This document shows, piece by piece, positions 57,588 to 64,000 of a DNA stretch of 64,000 bases (the first letter of the stretch is position 1; every line of letters starts with the position of its first letter). The stretch covers positions 62,001 through 126,000 of the IMG/VR virus record IMGVR_UViG_3300037507_004165; one strand, 5' to 3'. The notes beneath the pieces are model-generated. The model was not told the DNA's origin. It did not search any database and was given only the letters and a program-made list of their open reading frames with translations. The position numbers were made by a program, and so were the translations under genes. The stretch comes from a virus.

Positions 57588-58249
57588 TAGATAGAAAAAT
57601 ATATTGCGTTTGGGTTGGAGAAAATACAGCCATGAACGAGAATAGAATTAACGGGCTTGAATCAATAAGAAAAAACTCTGGCGTAGAAGTTGTTTTAGTA
57701 AATAATGATAATTTGAATTCTTTTGTCAAAGAAGGGCACCCTATCCACGAAGGCTTTAAGTATCTTTCTGACGTACATAAGTCAGACTATCTCCGATGCT
57801 ACCTAATGCATCACTATGGTGGTGGATACTCTGATATAAAACCATGTAGTTGGGATTGGAATATATATTTTGATCGATTGGAAAAGGGTTATGATTACGG
57901 AGTTGGTGCACCAGAAGATGAGGGTCCTTTAAGTACTCCTTTGATAATAAGAAAAGAATACGGCGATCATTGGGACAAAATGATTTCAGCAGATTTATTT
58001 ATTTTTAAACCCTACACTGTATTTACTTCTTATTGGTATACTCAGATGATGCAAAGAATGGATGAGAATCTAGTCCCATTAAAAAAGAATCCAGCTACAA
58101 CTTCAAGGGAAGCAGCAGATACAGTTGTAACCAAGTATCCGATTAGATGGGCTGGTATACTATGTGAAATATTCCATCCGCTTTGTGTAAATTTTACAGA
58201 CAGAATATCAAAAACTATGCCACTTCCAATAAGAGATAACTATAGATAA
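57584..58249 (+). CDS. GT32-like glycosyltransferase
   Basis: 221 residues. IYCVWVGEN opens the fold, then SDYLRCYLMHHYGGGYSDIK matches the sugar-binding GGxYxDxD region of GT32/capsular-type glycosyltransferases, here with SDIKP for the usual DxD. ATGA overlap with the oxygenase gene. Likely modifies virion proteins or surface sugars. Confidence 0.75.
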   Translation: MIDRKIYCVWVGENTAMNENRINGLESIRKNSGVEVVLVNNDNLNSFVKEGHPIHEGFKYLSDVHKSDYLRCYLMHHYGGGYSDIKPCSWDWNIYFDRLEKGYDYGVGAPEDEGPLSTPLIIRKEYGDHWDKMISADLFIFKPYTVFTSYWYTQMMQRMDENLVPLKKNPATTSREAADTVVTKYPIRWAGILCEIFHPLCVNFTDRISKTMPLPIRDNYR

Positions 58250-58251
58250 TC

Positions 58252-58935
58252 ATGGTTTCTGACTGGAAGAATAACACGGTAGTTTGCACAGCTGTTTGCG
58301 GAGCCTACGAGCATGCGCTTCCTTCGAGCAGAAAAATAGATGGAGTTGATTTCATATATTTTACTGATGGCAAATCTAATTTCCCGATTACTGAACCATG
58401 GAAAGAAATAGTTCTTGGGGATGATCATTTGGATGATAGAAGAAGATCTAAAAAACCTAAGCTTAATCCTCACTCTATACCAGAGTTATTAAATTATAAA
58501 TATCTGGTATGGATAGACGGAAGTATGACTATAAAAAATGACGGTTTCATAGAGCATATTATGTCTTTTATGTCCAATGGTTTTGTTGTTTCTCCGCATT
58601 TTGATAATAGGAACTGCGCCTACGGAGAAGCAACAATAAGGCCGATGAAGTATGCAAATGAGCCTTTGGATGAACAGGTAGCATTCTATAAATCAGAGGG
58701 TTTTCCAGAAAACTATGGTCTTTACGAGTGTGGGATATCCGCTAGAGACATGTCCAACAGTTTTGTAAAAGATTTTGGCCAGCTTTGGCACCAGCAAAAC
58801 TTGATTTGGTCCTATCAGGATCAGGTTAGTTTTCCTTACTGTCTTTGGAAAACTGGATTTATTCCAGATGTTTTACCAAAAAGTTTTAGAGAATATGACT
58901 GGGTCATTGTTAATGCCCATAGGAGTGAAAAATAG
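58252..58935 (+). CDS. DUF616/TOD1-like glycosyltransferase-family protein
   Basis: 227 residues. VVCTAVCGAYEHALPSS, DFIYFTDGK, KLNPHSIPELLNYKYLVWID and ECGISARDMSN follow the order of conserved segments in DUF616 proteins, which are predicted glycosyltransferases (Kx-LxPH...Y-x-WID-x-S/D core). It stands two bases after the GT32-like stop. Confidence 0.72.
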   Translation: MVSDWKNNTVVCTAVCGAYEHALPSSRKIDGVDFIYFTDGKSNFPITEPWKEIVLGDDHLDDRRRSKKPKLNPHSIPELLNYKYLVWIDGSMTIKNDGFIEHIMSFMSNGFVVSPHFDNRNCAYGEATIRPMKYANEPLDEQVAFYKSEGFPENYGLYECGISARDMSNSFVKDFGQLWHQQNLIWSYQDQVSFPYCLWKTGFIPDVLPKSFREYDWVIVNAHRSEK

Positions 58936-58937
58936 TT

Positions 58938-59477
58938 ATGATAAAATTTAATCTCGGTGGCATAGGTGTCGGCGGACAAGAATACAAAACTGTAAACTTG
59001 GCTGAAATCTGTGATATTAAAGCAAATATAATGGATCTAGATTCATTCTGTGCGGACAATCAAGTAGACGAATTTTTTCTTTCCCATACGCTTGAACATA
59101 TAACTGTTACAGAATATAAAAACTTTCTTTTAAATATGAAAAAGAAATTAAAAGTTGGTGGAAAAATTAAAATAATTCAAACGGATATAGGAAGACTCAT
59201 AAAAATGTGGACAGAAGGAAAGATATCTTTTAGAACAATGAGAGCTCCAATATTTACCCCAGCAACTAGATGCAAAGACAATATACTCCAGCAGCACCAG
59301 AGTATGTGGAGCCAGGAAGAGTTGATAAAAGACTTTGAGTCCATAGGAATGAAAGCAGAGGGGTTTGATGCCGGTTACTGGCAGTACGATGTGTATGATG
59401 ACATTCTTCCAAAAGAAACAGAGATTGATTTCGGAAAAAATATTCCGAATCTTGGAGTAATAGCTACAAAAAAATAA
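58938..59477 (+). CDS. SAM-dependent methyltransferase-like protein
   Basis: 179 residues. FNLGGIGVGGQEYKTVNLAE, then NIMDLDSFCADNQVDEFFLS followed by HTLEHITVTEYKNFL, are class I methyltransferase motifs of the kind fused to or beside glycosyltransferases. The glycine-rich motif I is shortened and acceptor unknown. Last gene of the modification cluster. Confidence 0.7.
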   Translation: MIKFNLGGIGVGGQEYKTVNLAEICDIKANIMDLDSFCADNQVDEFFLSHTLEHITVTEYKNFLLNMKKKLKVGGKIKIIQTDIGRLIKMWTEGKISFRTMRAPIFTPATRCKDNILQQHQSMWSQEELIKDFESIGMKAEGFDAGYWQYDVYDDILPKETEIDFGKNIPNLGVIATKK

Positions 59478-59488
59478 AAGATTTATAG

Positions 59489-59517
59489 CGTTGTTACGGA
59501 AACATCCCTGCTATACT
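59489..59517 (+). promoter_or_regulatory. Extended -10 promoter before the surface-protein gene
   Basis: TATACT at 59512-59517 preceded by TGC; the CTGCTATACTG core is the same as at thyX. The -35 is weak (TTGTTA at 15 bases, or CGTTGT at 17). Confidence 0.55.
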
Positions 59518-59554
59518 GAATGTCACGGAGGCCAGTTAAATTCCTGAGCTACAA

Positions 59555-59597
59555 ATGGTGAGTGGTGATTTTATTATCACTACTCACCATTTTTTTA
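59555..59597 (+). terminator. Strong hairpin terminator between promoter and surface-protein gene
   Basis: 15-base arms (59555-59569 and 59576-59590) with one mismatch and a short AT loop, followed by seven T. Transcription starting near 59523 would end after about 75 bases, giving a short RNA unless the terminator is bypassed. The rest of the 162-base gap holds only the ribosome site GAAGGGGATG; I see no tRNA or other gene in it. Confidence 0.75.
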
Positions 59598-59639
59598 TTA
59601 CTATAAAGCCATCCTAACAATCGAAGGGGATGTTAGAAT

Positions 59640-62600
59640 ATGCGTTTAAAGTTACGTAGTGGGTGGTTTATAGCTGTACCGATGCTCCTTATGAGCATCT
59701 TTTCTTTTGTCCCTACAAGGTCAGCAAATGCAGCTGACGGCAATAAGCTAGTTTTTGCCTATCAACAAACCACAGTCTCCCAAGACGTTAACGTTTCCTC
59801 AACCATTGCTGGTGGAAGTACCCTCACGGCAACTGTCTCTGCCGCTGAGGTTCAAGATTGGAAGCCATCATCTGACACACTTGCCCTTGGCATTCAACTC
59901 CTGGGCTCTGGTGGTGGGAGCATCTATTCCCACAGCACTGGCTTCCTTAGCCTTACTGATGGTGGGGTCTTTAATGATTATTCTATTAGTGTCACTGCGG
60001 CAGGGGTGGGCGCTGGTTGGAACAGCGTAACCACGGCTCGTATTTTTATCATTGGTCAAGATGGCGAGTTATGGGCTGGTAACTACGGAACCCAAGTTGA
60101 GTCAGCATCTCTCAAACTTGACGGAACAGAACTGCTTACTAATACAGAGTTTGTAACAAGTTCAAGCTGGACATCCTCAGTTGGGTGGCAGACATGTTCT
60201 GCCAATTCTGGCTACCAACCCTGCGTTGGTATTAGTGCTGTTCAGATAAACAACGCATCAACTACTACGGTTGCCACCACAACAACGGCTGCCCCGACTA
60301 CTACCGTCCCCCCAACCACAACAGTTCCTCCTGCGCCACTTGATGGCTCTGCTTGTGCTACTTCAACAACCTCAAACAACTACGCTTACGGAGGATCAGG
60401 AATCCTGGCAAGTTCTTCGCCTGATACATTCCGACTAACGCAAGCAGCTGGCAACCAGTTTGGAGCCATCTGGAACAAGGCTAGGTTTGATATATCAGAA
60501 GATTTCTGTGTTAAAGCTGAAGTTTATTTGGGTTCAAACGATGGTGGTGCTGATGGACTGGCTTTCGTGATGCAGCCAAACTCAGTTGCAGCAGGGTCAA
60601 CTGGAGGTGGCTTAGGGTATGCGGGCATCACTCCATCGTTTGCTTTGGAGTTTGATACATGGCCGAACAGTGATCCATCAGCTGACCATATCGGTCTGAT
60701 GTACAACGGCAATACAAGTCACTATGCAGGTACTCAATGGCCAACCGGTGCAGAAGGCGAACAGTCTGGTGTGTATGCACCAGTTGAACTTTCCGACATT
60801 GAAGATAATCAGTGGAGATATTTTAAACTGTTCTGGGATTCAGAAACAGAAGAACTCAGTGTGTTCTTTGACAGAAATGCAGATGGAGACTTATCCGATT
60901 CTGGTGAACTTGTTTATGACGCTGTAGCCATTGACCTTGGGTCAATATTCACTACTGGAAATGCCTACTGGGGATTCACTGCCGCCACCGGTGGTGCCAA
61001 CAACCTCCAGCAAGTTCGCAACATTACATATGAAGCACTCAATCGTGCAAATGTTTCGCCTACAATGCCCACAGCACCAGCAAGCGCGACTATCCAGTCC
61101 ACAACAATAGGAACAGTTCCATTTGTTTTAGCTGATGACTCAACAAGTCAATCACAGTGGACATTCACAACCTCTTCTAGCGACACAGCAATAGTTCCAA
61201 CTAATGCCATTTCCGTAAGCATGTCTTCATCTACTCAGGGGGCACTATCAATCACGCCAGCTTACACAGCAAATGGTGGATCATCAACTGTGACACTGAA
61301 TGCCACAGATGCTGACGGAACAACTATTTCTGCATCATTTTTGGTTACTGTTACTGCAGCCCCGAATGCTCTTATTGTCTCTTCTTTAGCTGATACAAAT
61401 ACTTCAGGCACACTGCGTTGGGCAATTAATCAAGCCAATGCTCAGTCTGGTGGCATGTATGATGCTATCCAAATTACAACACAGGGCACAATCACTCTCA
61501 CTTCTGACTTACCAGCAATTACGCAGGGCGTTACGATTACTGGAACAGGTATGAGTACCACAATTGTTGATGGTAATAATCTTTATCGCGCAATTTATAA
61601 TAACGGATCTCGAACAATCGTCATTGAAGACATGACATTTAAGCAAGGCAAAAACGTTTCTTGGAACGGTGGTCTCATCTACAACGCAAGCGGCACGATG
61701 ACATTTAACAGAATAAAGATTTCTAATCACTCATCGTGGGCCTTCTACCAAGGCGGTGGTGGTGTAACCACGTTCAATAATTCGCAGTTTGCCAATAATG
61801 GTTATGCAATTACTTCTGACCATGGGACTACACCAACCTCACTTAGCCTTTTTGATACTTCTTATACCAATCGCATTTACATTAATAATTCAGTATTCAC
61901 ATCTAATACCTATGGCATTCGCACTGAACGCTTTACAAAAATTGAGAACAGCCAATTCACTGGCAATACTTATGGTGCGGTTCTCAATGGTCTCAACCGT
62001 CAGCAAGTTATAAATTCGACATTTACCAACAATACTGGGGCTGCAGTTTATTTTTCATCTTGGATTCCAACGTCTTGGACACCGGGAGCGGGAAATCAAA
62101 CTGTTTCAGGAAGCATTTTTAACGGTAATAATGTAGCAATCCAGTTTGCCAACAGCTTTAATAATGGTGCAAGTACATACAACAATGTAAGTGCTAACTC
62201 CTGGTCGACATCGACAAATAATACTTTTGGCGCAACATCTTCAAATACGACCAACTATTCTGGTTCTGGGCATGTATCCACTGGAGACACAGTAACAGTA
62301 TTAACAATTTGTGCACCAAGAAATCTTACCGTAACAGAAACTGGTGACAACATTGTTTTAGATTGGGACGCACCTAATTGCGGAACACGTCAGCCAGAAC
62401 GTTATGCAATAATGTTTACTTCTGGAAGTCTCGCAGGATGGGGTGTGGCAACTGGCAATGTTGGAGACGCCAATGCTCTTAATACTTACTATACATTTAC
62501 CAAATCATATTTCAGTGGATTCGATGTGGCTCCTGGCTCGACTTGGAGATTTTCTGTTCGTTCAGACAACGACACTCTTGGCTTGTATTCTGACAGAACG

Positions 62601-63968
62601 GATGAGGTATCAATTGCAATTGGTACTCCGCCCACTACAACCACTACAACTGAACCAGCATCAAGTGAGGTCACAAATCCTTCTGCTCCTTCATCCACTC
62701 TTCCTGATGGCGACGGAGAGCAGCCCTCAGAGACAACCACGACTTCAGTGCCTCCCATAGAAGACGAAGAAGAAGCAACGACTACTACTCTTCCTGAATC
62801 GGACGGCGGAGACGATCAAGACCAGCCTGAGGGGGTCCAACCTGATGATGAGCAGCAGGAGCCTGAAACAGATCAGACCCCTCCTTTTGATGGACCACAA
62901 GAATCAGAAGAAGAGCAGCCGATAGACACAACAGGCCCAGAAGAAACATCGCCAGAACAAACAGAAAATATATCACAAGAGACAATAGTAACACAAGAGG
63001 AATTAGAAAGTCTTATTGAAGACATATCTTCTGAAGAAATTCAAGTGGAACAGGTGCTAGAGGTAATTGAGGACCTTAATGCAGAGCAATTAACAGAAGT
63101 ATTAGAGGCTATAGAACCAGAAAAATTGGCTGAAGTAATAGATGAATTATCTGAGGAGCAGGTTACTGATCTTATTGAAAATATTGAGTCAGCTGAGGCT
63201 TTAGATAATGTGATCAGCGCAATCGCTGATTCAGAAGAGCCACTAGAAGCGGCTGTTGCAGTTGCCATCATTTTAAATGATAACTTTGCTGAGATATCTA
63301 CAGAAGCAGCTCAGGAGGTCTTTGCCAGTGTTGATTCCGATGCTTTTACGGAAGAGCAAAAGTCTGAATTGTCAGAGACATTGACAGAAGCACCAGCTGA
63401 AATTAAAGAAGCTTTTGAAGAGGAAATAAACGTTTATGCAGAGGGCTTTGATGAGTACGTTCCATTAGGTTCCAATGTAGACGTAGGAGCGCGTAGGACG
63501 CTTATAGCAGCTTCTGCTGTGCTATCCACAATAGCTGTAGCCGGAGCTGCTGGAGCAGCTTCTGGAGGCCCTACAGGGCCTTCTGGAGGGTCGTCTGGTG
63601 GTGGAAGTGGCTCTGGTGGAGGATCACCTGCATCTGGCACAAACGACGCTGCCAGAAGAGAAGATGAAGAAGAAGAAGCTTCTGGAGAAATAGCTGGTCC
63701 AGAGGATGACGAAGATGAAAAAAATTATACAAAAAATAGCATATTCAAATACTATATAGAAGGGGGTATAGAAATGAAAAAACTAGATTGGGTAGGCCTT
63801 GGCAAAAAGATTTGGGAAATTAGTGCTGGTTTGGCCTTTACTATGGCTGGTAGCTTTGTAATGTTCATAACATTGTCTGGCGATACCAGAAAAATGGCCA
63901 TCATAGCTACAGCTGTAGCCCTTGGTGTTCATTATGTCCATGAGGTATTTAAAAAAGACGAGGAGTAA
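59640..63968 (+). CDS. Secreted lectin/beta-helix surface protein with Thr-rich linkers, acidic repeats and C-terminal membrane segment
   Basis: 1,442 residues. A signal peptide (LRSGWFIAVPMLLMSIFSFV, Ala-rich cleavage site) is followed by a TTTVPPTTTVPP linker. A legume-type lectin domain spans about residues 235-465 (GGADGLAFVMQP, FALEFDTWPNSD). A right-handed beta-helix follows (SGTLRWAINQANA and Asn-rich repeats), then an FN3-like domain, another Thr/Pro/Glu linker and acidic repeats of the EQLTEVLEAIEPEKLAEVI type. Near residue 1275, VDVGARRTLIAASAVLSTIA is a hydrophobic segment, and another lies at the C-terminus. Up to about base 62,940 it uses CGT/CGC and C-ending codons; after that it is phage-like. 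I find no in-frame CGG in either half. A host-derived adhesin fused to phage sequence is likely. Confidence 0.8.
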   Translation: MRLKLRSGWFIAVPMLLMSIFSFVPTRSANAADGNKLVFAYQQTTVSQDVNVSSTIAGGSTLTATVSAAEVQDWKPSSDTLALGIQLLGSGGGSIYSHSTGFLSLTDGGVFNDYSISVTAAGVGAGWNSVTTARIFIIGQDGELWAGNYGTQVESASLKLDGTELLTNTEFVTSSSWTSSVGWQTCSANSGYQPCVGISAVQINNASTTTVATTTTAAPTTTVPPTTTVPPAPLDGSACATSTTSNNYAYGGSGILASSSPDTFRLTQAAGNQFGAIWNKARFDISEDFCVKAEVYLGSNDGGADGLAFVMQPNSVAAGSTGGGLGYAGITPSFALEFDTWPNSDPSADHIGLMYNGNTSHYAGTQWPTGAEGEQSGVYAPVELSDIEDNQWRYFKLFWDSETEELSVFFDRNADGDLSDSGELVYDAVAIDLGSIFTTGNAYWGFTAATGGANNLQQVRNITYEALNRANVSPTMPTAPASATIQSTTIGTVPFVLADDSTSQSQWTFTTSSSDTAIVPTNAISVSMSSSTQGALSITPAYTANGGSSTVTLNATDADGTTISASFLVTVTAAPNALIVSSLADTNTSGTLRWAINQANAQSGGMYDAIQITTQGTITLTSDLPAITQGVTITGTGMSTTIVDGNNLYRAIYNNGSRTIVIEDMTFKQGKNVSWNGGLIYNASGTMTFNRIKISNHSSWAFYQGGGGVTTFNNSQFANNGYAITSDHGTTPTSLSLFDTSYTNRIYINNSVFTSNTYGIRTERFTKIENSQFTGNTYGAVLNGLNRQQVINSTFTNNTGAAVYFSSWIPTSWTPGAGNQTVSGSIFNGNNVAIQFANSFNNGASTYNNVSANSWSTSTNNTFGATSSNTTNYSGSGHVSTGDTVTVLTICAPRNLTVTETGDNIVLDWDAPNCGTRQPERYAIMFTSGSLAGWGVATGNVGDANALNTYYTFTKSYFSGFDVAPGSTWRFSVRSDNDTLGLYSDRTDEVSIAIGTPPTTTTTTEPASSEVTNPSAPSSTLPDGDGEQPSETTTTSVPPIEDEEEATTTTLPESDGGDDQDQPEGVQPDDEQQEPETDQTPPFDGPQESEEEQPIDTTGPEETSPEQTENISQETIVTQEELESLIEDISSEEIQVEQVLEVIEDLNAEQLTEVLEAIEPEKLAEVIDELSEEQVTDLIENIESAEALDNVISAIADSEEPLEAAVAVAIILNDNFAEISTEAAQEVFASVDSDAFTEEQKSELSETLTEAPAEIKEAFEEEINVYAEGFDEYVPLGSNVDVGARRTLIAASAVLSTIAVAGAAGAASGGPTGPSGGSSGGGSGSGGGSPASGTNDAARREDEEEEASGEIAGPEDDEDEKNYTKNSIFKYYIEGGIEMKKLDWVGLGKKIWEISAGLAFTMAGSFVMFITLSGDTRKMAIIATAVALGVHYVHEVFKKDEE
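63774..63968 (+). CDS. Possible internal start: 64-residue membrane protein (holin-like)
   Basis: An in-frame ATG with AGGGGG eight bases upstream inside the surface-protein gene. The product (MKKLDWVGLGKKIWEISAGL, then a second hydrophobic segment) has two membrane helices and a charged end (HEVFKKDEE), like a small holin. It could be made separately, or be the remains of a once separate gene now fused. Confidence 0.45.
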   Translation: MKKLDWVGLGKKIWEISAGLAFTMAGSFVMFITLSGDTRKMAIIATAVALGVHYVHEVFKKDEE

Positions 63969-63971
63969 AAT

Positions 63972-64000
63972 ATGAGCCGAATACTTTCGGCAAAAGTTGA
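63972..64000 (+). CDS. Start of next gene (3' partial)
   Basis: ATG (MSRILSAKV) three bases after the previous stop, preceded by AGGAGTAAAAT. The rest is outside the window. Confidence 0.5.

Noticed and set aside
59478-59639. A tRNA or tmRNA in the 162-base gap
   Set aside because: No cloverleaf or T-arm; the only strong structure is the terminator hairpin.

Overview
The window is an AT-rich, almost fully coding stretch of a large tailed-phage genome. All genes but one lie on the + strand, packed tail to head with many ATGA or TAATG overlaps. Baseplate J, gp25-like and gpV-like proteins point to a contractile-tailed (myovirus-type) phage. Host clues favour a freshwater-type actinobacterium, possibly Acidimicrobiia: a leaderless thyX promoter, a Thr/Pro-linked secreted adhesin that looks host-derived, and actinophage-style small proteins. 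This host assignment is inference.

Layout. 1-31,500: tail hub, tail lysin, baseplate genes, a metallophosphoesterase and about 20 kb of tail-fibre genes. 31,500-39,750: nucleotide metabolism (class II RNR, ThyX), glycosyltransferases and nucleases. 39,700-53,150: replication and repair (DnaB-like helicase, AEP primase, DNA polymerase III alpha, two RecB/Cas4-like nucleases, HD hydrolase, RNase H, dNMP kinase) and a sigma-70-like factor. 53,200-56,800: a run of very small, very basic proteins around an endolysin and a holin candidate. 56,800-59,480: a 2OG oxygenase, two glycosyltransferase-like genes and a methyltransferase. 59,640-63,970: a chimeric lectin/beta-helix surface protein.

The main discovery is a window-wide recoding pattern. 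Ten genes look broken into fragments. Every break, 16 of 16, sits exactly at an in-frame CGG codon, and in every case reading resumes in the +1 frame as if CGGN were one codon. Read by eye, I find no in-frame CGG anywhere else in roughly 20,000 codons, so CGG is not used as an ordinary arginine codon here. Where the protein family is conserved, the recoded position is a conserved glycine: the Tyr-Gly of DnaE, the SxHxxGxAxD motif of the endolysin, and the Gly before the catalytic strand of the primase. The fourth base is A 11 times, T 4, G 1 and C 0, as expected if C is followed by an ordinary GGN glycine codon. The codon before CGG differs almost every time, which argues against a classical P-site slippery sequence. 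The phage, or its host, therefore appears to decode CGGN as one glycine, either through a four-base-reading tRNA-Gly or by systematic +1 movement on an unassigned CGG. I see no tRNA gene in this window that could do it. The affected genes are three tail-fibre genes, the tail lysin (4 sites), the primase, the replicative polymerase, a RecB-like nuclease (2), an endonuclease, the sigma factor (3) and the endolysin, so phage growth would depend on this decoding.
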